Of a DNA stretch of 64,000 bases, positions 42,082 to 50,745 are shown in pieces. The stretch is taken from contig NZ_ASHX02000001.1 of the NCBI RefSeq assembly GCF_000478605.2, positions 3,945,895 to 4,009,894 of the forward strand, given 5' to 3'. The notes under the pieces are model-generated. The model had not been told where the DNA came from. It was given only the letters and a program-made list of their open reading frames with translations, and did no database searches. The stretch is from Streptomyces thermolilacinus SPC6 (lineage in GTDB: Bacteria; Actinomycetota; Actinomycetes; Streptomycetales; Streptomycetaceae). Position numbers and translations under genes: made by a program. Position 1 is the first letter of the stretch. Every line of letters starts with the position of its first letter.

Positions 42082-43853
42082 GGCTGGTCGTCGGGCGGGG
42101 TGACGGTGCGCAGCGCCATCGTCGTGGACGGGTCCTCGTACCGGCCCGCCGCAGGCCCAGCCTCCGCACCGCCCGCCCGGCCGCCGGCCCGCGCGGGCCG
42201 GGGGACCGCACCGCGCGGCTGCCCGTGCGAGCCCTTCGTCCCCCGCGAGCCCTTCCCGGCCGCCTTCGCCGCCTTGGCGGCCTTACGCCCCTGGCGCCCG
42301 CCCTTGCCGCGCTGGCCCCGGTGCATCACCGTGCCGAGCACCGTGCCGCCCGCGCCCGTTATCAGGTCCCGCAGCCGGGCCAGCTGCGAGCGGTGCACCC
42401 CGCGCGGGTCGCACACGACCAGCACCCCGTCCACCCGGTCCACCAGCGCCAGCGCGTCGGCGTACGCGAACACCGGCGGGGTCAGCACGATCACCGTCAC
42501 GTTCGGGTCGTCGGCCTCCTCCACCAGCCGGGACATCTCCGGCGACGTCAGGGCACGCGCCACGTTCCGCACCCGGGCGCCCGGCACCAGGTCGAACGTG
42601 CCCGACTCCCCGGCGTCCACGACCAGCCGCCGCCCGGCGGGCCACGCGTCGCCTTCGCCGACGTCCAGCGTCCAGGCGGGCCGGCCGATCTCCCGCGCCC
42701 GCAGCTGCCCCTCCAGCGACGGCTGCCGCAGCTCCGCCTCCACGATCAGCACCCGTTTGCCGGTCTCCGCGAACGACGCCGCCAGGTTGACCGCCACCGC
42801 CGCCGCCGTACGGCTGGAGCCGCGCGGCGCCGCCACCAGCAGCCGCCGCCGGTCCGCGAACCGCTGGTCGTACGCCAGCCGGTAGGCGATGGACCGGTAC
42901 TCCTCCGCCAGCGGCGACTCCTCGCGGTCCTCCGTCAGCAGCGGGTCCGTCTCGCGGGTGCGCGGCAGCGAGCCGAGCACGGGCGCCCGCAGGGCCCGCG
43001 CCACGTCCCCCTCGGAGCGGGCCGCCGGGTCGAACACCAGCCGCACCCACGCCATCAGCAGACCCAGCGCCACACCGACCGCCCCGCCGAGGCCCAGCGA
43101 CAGCGCCCAGCCGGGCCCGTCCGACGAGGTGGGCGGCGTCGCCGTCCTGATGACCTTGCCGGGCGTCACGTCGAGCGCCTTCAGCTTGCTGATGCGGTTG
43201 CTCAGCTCGGTGATCCGGTTGAGGAGGTTCGCCTTGACCGCGAAGTCCGCCTCCGCCTCGGCGCCGGTCCGGCCGTCCAGCTCCTCGTCCAGCTCGTCGT
43301 GCTGCCGGGCGATCGGCGCGAGCTGCGCCTGAAGGCCCTTGATCATCGTGTCGCGGGTCTGCTCGGTCTGCTCCCTGCGGTCCGCCAGGTACGCCGCGAC
43401 CAGCGCGTTCGCCCGACGCGCCGACAGGTCCGGGTCGGCCGTCGTGTAACTGAACCGCAGCACCTGCGACTTGGGCGGATTGGTCACCTGGAGACCGGTG
43501 ACGAGGTCCGCCGGGTCGCCTGGGAAGTCCAGGGCCTCGGCGGCGCGTTCGGCGGTACGTCGGCTGGTGGCGGCCTGCCGCTCGGTGTTCATGTCGAGGG
43601 TCTTCTCGACGGCGATGGACGGGTTGAACGGGTCCTCCGTCGGCACCCGCAGCACCACGTCGCTCGTCGCCACGTACGTGTCGGACGTGCTGTACCCGAG
43701 CCAGGCGCCGCCCAGCAGGCCGAGCAGCACCCCGCCCGCGATCAGGCGCGGGTACCGCAGCAGCTGCCGGAACTGGTCCCGCAGCAGGTCCGGTTCGTCG
43801 TCCACCAGGACCGGCGGCGCCCCCGCCCCCGGTCCGCCGTGCACCTGGTTCAC
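42078..43853 (-). CDS. Wzz-type chain-length regulator fused to a degenerate tyrosine-kinase-like domain
   Basis: 591 residues. Helices at about 37-54 and 248-270 flank a periplasmic, coiled-coil-prone Wzz domain. The cytoplasmic part has the layout of a bacterial tyrosine kinase (CapB/Wzc), but its nucleotide-binding motifs are lost. The Walker A region is PRGSSRTA (residues 343-350, no Lys). Walker A' reads IVEAELRQP instead of a DxD form, and Walker B reads VIVLTPP without Asp. There is no C-terminal Tyr cluster; the tail is basic and ends in PDDQP. The stop overlaps the Wzx start and the start overlaps the GT4 stop, so three genes are coupled. Confidence 0.88.
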   Translation of the reverse strand: MNQVHGGPGAGAPPVLVDDEPDLLRDQFRQLLRYPRLIAGGVLLGLLGGAWLGYSTSDTYVATSDVVLRVPTEDPFNPSIAVEKTLDMNTERQAATSRRTAERAAEALDFPGDPADLVTGLQVTNPPKSQVLRFSYTTADPDLSARRANALVAAYLADRREQTEQTRDTMIKGLQAQLAPIARQHDELDEELDGRTGAEAEADFAVKANLLNRITELSNRISKLKALDVTPGKVIRTATPPTSSDGPGWALSLGLGGAVGVALGLLMAWVRLVFDPAARSEGDVARALRAPVLGSLPRTRETDPLLTEDREESPLAEEYRSIAYRLAYDQRFADRRRLLVAAPRGSSRTAAAVAVNLAASFAETGKRVLIVEAELRQPSLEGQLRAREIGRPAWTLDVGEGDAWPAGRRLVVDAGESGTFDLVPGARVRNVARALTSPEMSRLVEEADDPNVTVIVLTPPVFAYADALALVDRVDGVLVVCDPRGVHRSQLARLRDLITGAGGTVLGTVMHRGQRGKGGRQGRKAAKAAKAAGKGSRGTKGSHGQPRGAVPRPARAGGRAGGAEAGPAAGRYEDPSTTMALRTVTPPDDQP

Positions 43854-45160
43854 CTCTCCGCTCCTTCCACCCCGGCACCCCCGTCACCCGAGGCCCCCTT
43901 GACCCCCGTGCCCGCCAGCACCTCGTCCAGCAGGGCGTCGTACCGGGCCAGCCCCGCCGCCCGGCTCAGATGCGCGGCCACGTGCCGGGGCCCCTCGGCG
44001 CCCAGCGCGTCCGCGGCCTCCGGGTCGGCGGCCAGCTTCCGTACGGCCTCCAGCAGCGCGCCCGGGTCCTCCGGCGGGACCAGCACGCCCGCACCCGAGC
44101 GCCGCACCTCCTGCGCCGTGCCGCCGCCGTCCGCGACCGACGCCACGACGGGCCGCCCGGCCGCGAAGTACGACGTCAGCTTGGACGGCACGCTCATGTC
44201 CAGCACCGACGCCCGCTGCGTCACCGCCAGCACGTCCGCCGCCGCCAGCACCTCCGGGAACTCCGCGTCCTCCACGGGCGGCAGGAACTCCAGGTTCGGC
44301 ACGCCCGCCGCGAGCCGCCCCAGCGCCTCCCGCTGGTTGCCGTCGCCCATCAGCACCACCCGCACCCCCGGATCGAGCCGGGCCGCGCCGACCAGCACCT
44401 CCAGGCCCTGCTTGAGGCCCATGTTCCCGGAGTGCAGCACCACCGTGTCGTCCGGCGCCCAGCCCAGCCGCAGCCGCGTCTCCCCACGCGGCCGCGAAGG
44501 CGCCGCCACATGCGACCAGTTGGGCACCACCCGGATCCACCCTGGCGGCACACCCAGCGCGGTCACCCGCGCGGTGAACGTCTCGTGGATGACCCCGACC
44601 AGCGTGGCCCGGCCCAGCACGTACGCCTCCACGCGCGCCGCCGCCGCAGCAGCCCGGTCACCGCCCTCTATGCCGCTCTGCGCGGCCGCCGCCCCCATCA
44701 GATCCTGCACGACCGGGACGAACGGCACCCGCCAGCGCGCCGCGAGCCGCGCCGCGACCACACCCCCGGCGAGGCTGGGCAGTTGGGCCACCACCGCGTC
44801 CGGCCGGGGCATCCGGGGCGGCGCCGCCAGCTGGTGCGCCAGCAGCGAACCCTCGAACAGCGCGCGCCGCACCGCCGTCTGGCGGCTCGGCACCGTGTGG
44901 CGCCTGCGGTGCACGGTCACACCCCCGCGCACCTCCGTGCGCCGCCACGCGCCCCGGTACGCCGGATCGACGGACCAGGACGGATAGTGCGGCATCCCCG
45001 CCAGCACGTGCGTCTCATGGCCGCGCGCCGCCCAGTGCTCGGCGACCTGCGTCGCGTACGGGCCGATCCCCGTGTGCTCCGGCGCGTAGTTGGTGGACAC
45101 CAGCAGCAGGCGCCGCCGCCGTGCTTCCCCGTCCCGGCCGGTCCCGTCCGCGTCCCCCAT
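43850..45160 (-). CDS. Glycosyltransferase family 4, WcaI-like
   Basis: 436 residues from ATG 45158-45160; the C-run at 45167-45172 is the G-run motif on its strand. The N-terminus LLLVSTNYAPEHTGIGPYATQVAEHWAARGHETHVLAGMPHYPSW is the hallmark of WcaI/colanic-acid-type transferases. Then come VVQDLMGAAAAQSG, VLHSGNMGLKQGLEVLVGAA, VRVVLMGDGNQREAL and the donor-site PSKLTSYFAAGRPVVASVADGGGTAQEV. First gene of the operon that continues with Wzz and Wzx. The sugar is unknown. Confidence 0.93.
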   Translation of the reverse strand: MGDADGTGRDGEARRRRLLLVSTNYAPEHTGIGPYATQVAEHWAARGHETHVLAGMPHYPSWSVDPAYRGAWRRTEVRGGVTVHRRRHTVPSRQTAVRRALFEGSLLAHQLAAPPRMPRPDAVVAQLPSLAGGVVAARLAARWRVPFVPVVQDLMGAAAAQSGIEGGDRAAAAAARVEAYVLGRATLVGVIHETFTARVTALGVPPGWIRVVPNWSHVAAPSRPRGETRLRLGWAPDDTVVLHSGNMGLKQGLEVLVGAARLDPGVRVVLMGDGNQREALGRLAAGVPNLEFLPPVEDAEFPEVLAAADVLAVTQRASVLDMSVPSKLTSYFAAGRPVVASVADGGGTAQEVRRSGAGVLVPPEDPGALLEAVRKLAADPEAADALGAEGPRHVAAHLSRAAGLARYDALLDEVLAGTGVKGASGDGGAGVEGAER

Positions 45161-45298
45161 GCGAAGCCCCCCTCAGACGAACGATCGCTCGCCGCACCCT
45201 AATCGTTCACCTGTCCCCCGCGAAGTGTGCGCGGTACTGTCACCCGGGACGAGCCCAGACACGGGGGGCGGACCGTTCCAGAGGGGGGCAAGCGAGTC

Positions 45299-45772
45299 AT
45301 GTCGGAGCGCAAACCATACCGGGTGGGATACGCACCGGGGGCCTACGATCTTTTCCACATAGGCCACTTGAACATCCTGCGGCACGCCCGGCAGCAGTGC
45401 GACTACCTCGTCGCGGGCGTCGTCTCGGACGAGATGGCGGAGCGCGCCAAGGGCCACCGCCCCGTCATCCCGCTCATCGAACGGCTGGAGATCGTCCGCA
45501 ACATCAAGTACGTGGACGCCGCGTTCGTCGAGACCGTCCCCGACAAGCTGGAGACGTGGAAGCAGGTCCGGTTCGACGTCCTGTTCAAGGGCGACGACTG
45601 GCGCGGCACCCCGCGCGGCGACCGGCTGGAGAAGGACTTCGCGACCGTGGGCGTGGACGTCGTCTACTTCCCGTACACGGTGCACACGTCCAGCACCCAG
45701 CTGCGCCGCGCCCTCGACGCCCTCAGCGGGCCGCCGGTTGCCGCCCCGCAGGGTGAGCAGCGGGGCGGCTGA
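45299..45772 (+). CDS. Cytidylyltransferase (TagD/glycerol-3-phosphate type)
   Basis: 157 residues from ATG 45299. Nucleotidyltransferase fold with YAPGAYDLFHIGHLNILRHAR (HxGH), RPVIPLIERLEIVRNIKYVD, LFKGDDWRGTPRG and the C-terminal TSSTQLRRAL, which matches the ISSTxLR signature. It should activate an alcohol phosphate, perhaps glycerol or inositol phosphate, with CTP. Six-G runs lie at 45263-45268 and 45283-45288. Its last 50 nt overlap the 3' end of the convergent CDP-alcohol phosphotransferase, a natural partner that would use the CDP-alcohol. Confidence 0.9.
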   Translation: MSERKPYRVGYAPGAYDLFHIGHLNILRHARQQCDYLVAGVVSDEMAERAKGHRPVIPLIERLEIVRNIKYVDAAFVETVPDKLETWKQVRFDVLFKGDDWRGTPRGDRLEKDFATVGVDVVYFPYTVHTSSTQLRRALDALSGPPVAAPQGEQRGG

Positions 45773-46505
45773 GCTCCCGGAACCACTTCGCCAGGAACAG
45801 CGGCAGGTACAGCACGGCGGCGGCGCCCAGCAGCCCGTACCCCCACAGGAACAGCGGCCCGCCGCCCAGCAGCAGGAACACCAGGCAGAACACGCCGTGG
45901 TCCACGGGCAGCAACGCCACCGCGCGCAGCGTCGAGGGGGCGGGCGCGGCGGCTCCGGGCGCGGCCTTCCGCTTCAGCTGCTCGGTGAGCAGCCCGCCGA
46001 AGAACGTCACGATCGAGGCGAGCAGGAACACCAGCGGCACCAGCAGCAGCACGTCCGACCCGGTGCCGAAGTGGCCGGGGTGCCGGTAGAACGCGACCAG
46101 CACGGCCGAGTGCAGCGCGGTCGTCTTGGCGCAGTCCACCACATGGTCCAGCCACTCCCCCGCCGGGCTGCCGCCGCCGCGCAGCCGCGCGAGCTGCCCG
46201 TCCGCCGAGTCGAAGGCGAAACCGACCGCGAGCGCCAGCCACACCAGCGCCCCCGCCCACCAGGAGGGCGCCGCCAGCGCCAGCACCGCGATCCCGCCGA
46301 AGCCGAACAGGGCGCTGACGAGCGTGACCTGGTTGGGCGTGAGCCCCACGACGTACGACCCGGCCGCGAGGACCCGGCCCGCCGGGCGGTTCACGAACCG
46401 CGAGTACAGCGACACCCCCTTCGCCGACTTCTGCGCCCCGGCCAGCCGCCGCAGCGCCTCGCCCCCCGACATCCGCGCCGCCGTCCCGCTCGCCGTCCCG
46501 GCCAT
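45723..46505 (-). CDS. CDP-alcohol phosphatidyltransferase family protein
   Basis: 260 residues from ATG 46503-46505, chosen for AGGGGG about 7 nt upstream; ATGs at 46523 and 46535 are in frame. About six membrane helices. The CDP-alcohol phosphotransferase motif is complete: DSADGQLARLRGGGSPAGEWLDHVVD, that is D-x2-D-G-x2-A-R-x8-G-x3-D-x3-D with one extra spacer residue possible. It would transfer an alcohol phosphate from the CDP-alcohol made by 45299-45772 to a lipid, another inositol or a glycan. The acceptor is not clear. Convergent overlap of 50 bp with that gene. Confidence 0.88.
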   Translation of the reverse strand: MAGTASGTAARMSGGEALRRLAGAQKSAKGVSLYSRFVNRPAGRVLAAGSYVVGLTPNQVTLVSALFGFGGIAVLALAAPSWWAGALVWLALAVGFAFDSADGQLARLRGGGSPAGEWLDHVVDCAKTTALHSAVLVAFYRHPGHFGTGSDVLLLVPLVFLLASIVTFFGGLLTEQLKRKAAPGAAAPAPSTLRAVALLPVDHGVFCLVFLLLGGGPLFLWGYGLLGAAAVLYLPLFLAKWFRELSRPAAHPAGRQPAAR

Positions 46506-46670
46506 CGCCACCCCCTGGTCCATGAGACCGCTCATGATGACAGCCCACCCGGCCCCGGACACCCCGTTCCCCCCAGGATCAAGCCGCCCCGGGGGCCCGC
46601 CCCCCGCCCCCGCCCCCCGTCCCTCGCCCTCAACCCTCACCCCCCATGGCCGCTCCACGGCACCCGCCCC

Positions 46671-46768
46671 GCTCACCGACGCCCGCCCCGCTCACCGACG
46701 CCCGCCCCGCTCACCGGCACCTCGCCCCGCTCACCGGCACCCCGCCCCACCCACCTGCACCCGCCCCA
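46671..46768. repeat. Tandem 19-20-bp repeats, four clear copies plus one decayed
   Basis: Units start at 46671, 46690, 46709 and 46729 with consensus GCTCACCGRCRCCCGCCCC. A decayed fifth runs 46749-46768. They fill the 303-nt gap 46506-46808 between two minus-strand genes. No operator symmetry and no coding frame I believe in. Confidence 0.8.
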
Positions 46769-46808
46769 CTCAGGGCCCCGCCCCCCACTCCGCGACCGGA
46801 CGCCCCGG

Positions 46809-47954
46809 TCAGCGGGCCGCCGCAGGGGACTTCCGGGCCGACTCCGGTATGGGGGCGTCCTCCCGTATCGCCTTCCACAACGTGCCCGCCTGCGGCTCTG
46901 CGGGGACGACCCGGTTGGGGTCGGCCTTGTCGTACGAGACGGGCAGCATGATCGTGTCCATCGCGACCGGGTCGATCCCGCGCATGCTCCGTCCGAAGTC
47001 CACCAGCGCGGGGAGCGAGGCGAGCTCGGAGTCGGTGGTCAGCGACTTGGTCAGGGACGCGGCGATGCGGAACGTCTTCGCCGGGCTGCCGAGCAGGTCC
47101 TGCCGCTGCACCTCGCGCAGCAGCGCCATCAGGAACTGCTGCTGGAGACCGATGCGCCCCAGGTCGCTGCCGTCGCGGTACCCGTACCGGGTGCGGACGA
47201 ACTTCAGCGAGTCGGTGCCGTCCAGCCGGTGCGTGCCGGGCTCCAGGGTGAAGCCGCCCTTCGTGTCCCGTATCGGCTCGCGGACCTCGACGGTCACCCC
47301 GCCCAGGTCGTCCACCAGGTCCTTGAAGCCGGCGAAGTCGATCTCCATGAAGTGGTCGATGCGGACGCCCGACATCTGCTCGACCGTCTTCACGACGCAG
47401 GGCGCGCCGCCCGTGCCGTACACGGAGTTGAACATCACGCGCGTGGCGGGCGCGGTCTCGCCGCCGTCCGGCTTCGCGCAGGCCGGGCGGTCCACGAGCG
47501 TGTCGCGGGGTATGGACACGGCGACGGCCTTCGTACGGTTCTCCGACACGTGCACCACCAGCGCCGTGTCCGACCGGGCCCCGCTCACGGCGCCGCCGTC
47601 GAGCGCCGCGTTGTCCCCGGCGCGCGAGTCGGAGCCCAGGACCAGCAGGTTCGTCGCGCCGAGCGCGCTGGGCGCCTTGCGTGGCCGGTCGTCACCGAGC
47701 GCCTTGCCGATGTCCACACCCTTGATGTTCCCGTCGAGGCTGCTGTACGCCCACCAGCCCCCGCCGGCGGCCGCGAGCAGTAGCACCGCACAGCCGCCGC
47801 CGACCCACCGCCACACCCGCCGCCGACGCGGCGCACCCCCGGCGCCGCTCTCGGCACCCTCCGCGTCCGTACCCGCGCCGCCCGTATCCGCGCCGACTGC
47901 GTTCGCGCCGTTCGCGTCGTCCGCCCCGGCGACCGGCTCGCTCCTGCCCGCCAT
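46809..47954 (-). CDS. LytR-CpsA-Psr (LCP) family protein
   Basis: 381 residues, ATG 47952-47954. An acidic Gly/Ala-rich cytoplasmic tail, a basic patch RRRRVWRW and one membrane helix (~53-70) precede the extracellular LCP domain. Its motifs are LLVLGSDSRAG, ARSDTALVVHVSENRTKAVAVSIPRDTLVD, YGTGGAPCVVKTVEQMSGVRIDHFMEIDFAGFKDLVDDLGGVTVEV and LDGTDSLKFVRTRYGYRDGSDLGRIGLQQQFL. LCP enzymes attach lipid-linked anionic glycans to peptidoglycan. The six-C run at 47960-47965 is the G-run motif on its strand. It probably anchors the island's polysaccharide. Confidence 0.95.
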   Translation of the reverse strand: MAGRSEPVAGADDANGANAVGADTGGAGTDAEGAESGAGGAPRRRRVWRWVGGGCAVLLLAAAGGGWWAYSSLDGNIKGVDIGKALGDDRPRKAPSALGATNLLVLGSDSRAGDNAALDGGAVSGARSDTALVVHVSENRTKAVAVSIPRDTLVDRPACAKPDGGETAPATRVMFNSVYGTGGAPCVVKTVEQMSGVRIDHFMEIDFAGFKDLVDDLGGVTVEVREPIRDTKGGFTLEPGTHRLDGTDSLKFVRTRYGYRDGSDLGRIGLQQQFLMALLREVQRQDLLGSPAKTFRIAASLTKSLTTDSELASLPALVDFGRSMRGIDPVAMDTIMLPVSYDKADPNRVVPAEPQAGTLWKAIREDAPIPESARKSPAAAR

Positions 47955-48077
47955 CTATGCCCCCCTTTGACACTGATCGCTGAACTATAGGCGCGCCCAC
48001 CCACCCTGCGGGAGGCCTGTGGACAACGCCCTGTGGACAACGTCCTGTGGGCAATGAGGAACGGGCCCGTACGCCGA

Positions 48078-48112
48078 AGGGGCGCCGCACCGGTACCCGG
48101 TGCGGCGCCCCT
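48078..48112. terminator. Terminator after the peptide symporter gene
   Basis: Perfect 16-bp stem (48078-48093 with 48097-48112) with a TAC loop, 16 nt past the stop of the minus-strand gene. Confidence 0.85.
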
Positions 48113-48128
48113 CACGGTCGCGCGACGG

Positions 48129-49628
48129 TCAGTGCACGCCGCCCATCAGCGGCTGGACCCGCTTGCGGAACATGAAGATCGCGACACCGCCGAGCACGGC
48201 GATGGCGCCCTGGCTGGCGAACCACCACTCCGTGTCGGTCGGCGCGCCCACCAGCTGGAGCAGCGAGATCACGGACGAACCGGCGGTCACGGCGAGGAAC
48301 CAGACGCCCATCATCTGCGACGCGTACTTGGCCGGGGCCAGCTTCGTCGTCAGGGACAGGCCGACGGGGGAGAGGGTGAGCTCACCGACGGTCTGGATCA
48401 GGTACACCGACGCCAGCCACAGCGGGGTGACCTTCACGCCGCCCGCCGACGCGGTCTGCGCCAGCATCATCACGAAGAAGGAGCTGCCGATCAGCACCAG
48501 GCCCGTGGCGAACTTGCTCAGCGTGCTCGGCTCCTTGCCGCGGCGCGACAGCGCCACCCACAGCCAGGCGAAGACCGGCGCGAGCGCCATCACGTACAGC
48601 GGGTTCAGCGACTGGAACCAGCTCGACGGGAAGTCGAGGCCGAACAGCGTGTTCGCGGTGTTGTCCTTGGCGAACAGGGTCAGCGTGGAACCGGTCTGGT
48701 CGTAGATCGCCCAGAACGCGGCGGCGGCCACGAAGAACCAGGCGTACGCCGACATCCGGGACCGCTCGACCGGCTCAAGCTCGCTGTCGCGGCGCACCTT
48801 CACCAGGTAGTACGTCGGCAGGGCCAGGCCCAGGATGGTCAGCGGCCACAGCACCCAGTCGATGGTGAACTGGCCGCTCAGGCCGACCAGACCGTACGCG
48901 GCGGCGGCCACGGCCAGCCAGATCAGGCCGCGCTTGAGGACACCGGCGCGCTCGGCGGGCGTCAGCGGGGCGGGCACCTGGTTGGACTCGGGGGCCAGGC
49001 TGCGGAAGCCGAAGAAGTAGAAGAGCAGACCCAGGCCCATGCCGACACCGGCCATCGCGAAGCCGAGGTGCCAGTTGATCGTCTGGCCGACGAGGCCGAT
49101 GCTCAGCGGGGCGGCGAAGGCACCGAGGTTGATGCCCATGTAGAAGATCGTGAAGCCACCGTCACGGCGCGGGTCGTTCTTGTCCCGGTACAGGTGGCCG
49201 ACCATCGTGGAGATGTTGGCCTTCAGCAGGCCGGAGCCCGCCGCGATGAACGCCAGGCCGAGGAAGAACGACGCCTCCATCGGCAGTGCCAGCAGGAAGT
49301 GGCCGACCATGATGATCGTGCCGGAGATGGCCACCGTCTTGCGGGCGCCCCAGACACGGTCGCCGAACCAGCCGCCCGGCAGGGCGAGCAGGTACACCAT
49401 CGCGTTGTACACCGAGTAGATGGCGATGGCCGTGGCGTCCTCGAAACCGAGACCGCCGTCGGCCGCCTGGGCCGACAGGTACAGCACGAGCAGGGCGCGC
49501 ATGCCGTAGTAGCTGTAGCGCTCCCACATCTCGGTCATGAAGAGGTAGGCCAAGCCGCGGGGGTGGCCGAGGAAGGTCTTCTCGTAATCCGGGATACCGG
49601 TCGAGTCCTTCGTCAGGCTGGACGCCAT
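48129..49628 (-). CDS. Proton-dependent oligopeptide transporter (POT/PTR family)
   Basis: 499 residues from ATG 49626-49628, with AAGGATCG upstream. Fourteen-helix MFS protein. POT signature near the N-terminus: FMTEMWERYSYYGMRALLVLYL, including the ExxERFxYY-like proton motif in the form EMWERYSYY, then GGWFGDRVWGARKTV and FIAAGSGLLKANISTMVG. Imports di- and tripeptides with protons. It stands alone, divergent from the two-component system, with an inverted repeat in the 427-nt gap. Confidence 0.95.
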   Translation of the reverse strand: MASSLTKDSTGIPDYEKTFLGHPRGLAYLFMTEMWERYSYYGMRALLVLYLSAQAADGGLGFEDATAIAIYSVYNAMVYLLALPGGWFGDRVWGARKTVAISGTIIMVGHFLLALPMEASFFLGLAFIAAGSGLLKANISTMVGHLYRDKNDPRRDGGFTIFYMGINLGAFAAPLSIGLVGQTINWHLGFAMAGVGMGLGLLFYFFGFRSLAPESNQVPAPLTPAERAGVLKRGLIWLAVAAAAYGLVGLSGQFTIDWVLWPLTILGLALPTYYLVKVRRDSELEPVERSRMSAYAWFFVAAAAFWAIYDQTGSTLTLFAKDNTANTLFGLDFPSSWFQSLNPLYVMALAPVFAWLWVALSRRGKEPSTLSKFATGLVLIGSSFFVMMLAQTASAGGVKVTPLWLASVYLIQTVGELTLSPVGLSLTTKLAPAKYASQMMGVWFLAVTAGSSVISLLQLVGAPTDTEWWFASQGAIAVLGGVAIFMFRKRVQPLMGGVH

Positions 49629-49802
49629 GGTCGATCCTTGTTCGTTCGGGACGCGTTCGCTTCGTGGGCGACCCGCGCCCGCTCCGGGCGGCCGGCACCG
49701 GCACGGCGGGGGCCGTACCGGGATCCACGCCCCGTCGCGCGCGACGGGACGTCGCACCGCGGAGCCCGGCCCACAGGTCATTCCTTCGCCGAGCAGAAAA
49801 GA

Positions 49803-49956
49803 GACCTTTGACGCGTTCAACGAGCGAAGCCGTCAAAGGTCCCCGATTACCACTTCGAGCGTCTCGCCACCATACGCCACGACAGTGCGGCATATGGAAG
49901 GACTTGAGAGATGGATCACAGGGGCTGGTGGAACCGCGACCCCACATTCAAAGGTC
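49803..49956. promoter_or_regulatory. Inverted repeat and third copy of TCAAAGGTC in the symporter/two-component gap
   Basis: GACCTTTGACG (49803-49813) is matched by its exact reverse complement at 49831-49841, 17 nt apart. TCAAAGGTC occurs again at 49948-49956. The repeats lie about 175-330 bp upstream of the symporter start and 100-250 bp upstream of the response regulator. They could be a regulator site for either gene. The rest of the 49629-50055 gap shows nothing else. Confidence 0.5.
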
Positions 49957-50055
49957 ATTGTCAGGATTACACCCTGGACTCCAGGCGGGACCGATCTTGA
50001 CCTGATCCCCCCACGACCCTCACGACCCCCACCTCCTGCGGACTACCATCACTGC

Positions 50056-50733
50056 ATGACGCGTGTACTGCTCGCCGAGGACGACGCATCCATCTCGGAG
50101 CCCCTCGCCCGCGCCCTGCGGCGGGAGGGGTACGAGGTCGAGGTGCGGCAGGACGGACCCAGCGCGCTCGACACGGGACTGCAGGGCGGCGTCGACCTCG
50201 TCGTCCTGGACCTGGGCCTGCCCGGCATGGACGGCCTGGAGGTCGCCCGGCGGCTGCGCTCCGAGGGGCACACGGTGCCGATCCTCGTGCTGACCGCCCG
50301 CGCCGACGAGGTGGACACGGTCGTCGGGCTCGACGCGGGCGCCGACGACTACGTCACCAAGCCGTTCCGCCTCGCCGAGCTGCTCGCGCGCGTACGGGCC
50401 CTGCTGCGGCGCGGCGCCGCCGAGCCCGCCCCGCAGCCCGCGACGCACGGCGTCCGCATCGACGTCGAGTCGCACCGCGCCTGGATGGGCGACGAGGAGC
50501 TCCAGCTCACCGCCAAGGAGTTCGACCTGCTGCGCGTCCTCGTCCGTGACGCGGGCCGGGTCGTCACACGCGACCAGCTGATGCGCGAGGTCTGGGACAC
50601 GACGTGGTGGTCGTCCACCAAGACCCTCGACATGCACATCTCCTGGCTCCGCAAGAAGCTCGGCGACGACGCGGCGAACCCCCGCTACATCGCCACCGTG
50701 CGCGGGGTCGGCTTCCGCTTCGAGAAGAGCTGA
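50056..50733 (+). CDS. Response regulator, OmpR/PhoB family
   Basis: 225 residues from ATG 50056. Receiver domain: acidic pocket AEDD (9-10), phospho-acceptor Asp52 in VVLDLGLPGMDG, Thr80 and Lys102 in YVTKPF. The winged-helix DNA-binding domain (~130-225) has LTAKEFDLLRVLVRDAGRVVTRDQLMREVWDT and a typical YIATVRGVGFRFE end. Partner of the kinase 12 nt downstream. Signal unknown. Confidence 0.95.
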   Translation: MTRVLLAEDDASISEPLARALRREGYEVEVRQDGPSALDTGLQGGVDLVVLDLGLPGMDGLEVARRLRSEGHTVPILVLTARADEVDTVVGLDAGADDYVTKPFRLAELLARVRALLRRGAAEPAPQPATHGVRIDVESHRAWMGDEELQLTAKEFDLLRVLVRDAGRVVTRDQLMREVWDTTWWSSTKTLDMHISWLRKKLGDDAANPRYIATVRGVGFRFEKS

Positions 50734-50745
50734 GGCGACTCCTCC

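Noticed and set aside
42078..43853. Active bacterial tyrosine kinase
   Set aside because: Walker A lysine, Walker A' and Walker B aspartates and the C-terminal tyrosine cluster are all missing.
46671..46768. CRISPR-like array
   Set aside because: Units are contiguous without spacers, and no cas genes are present.
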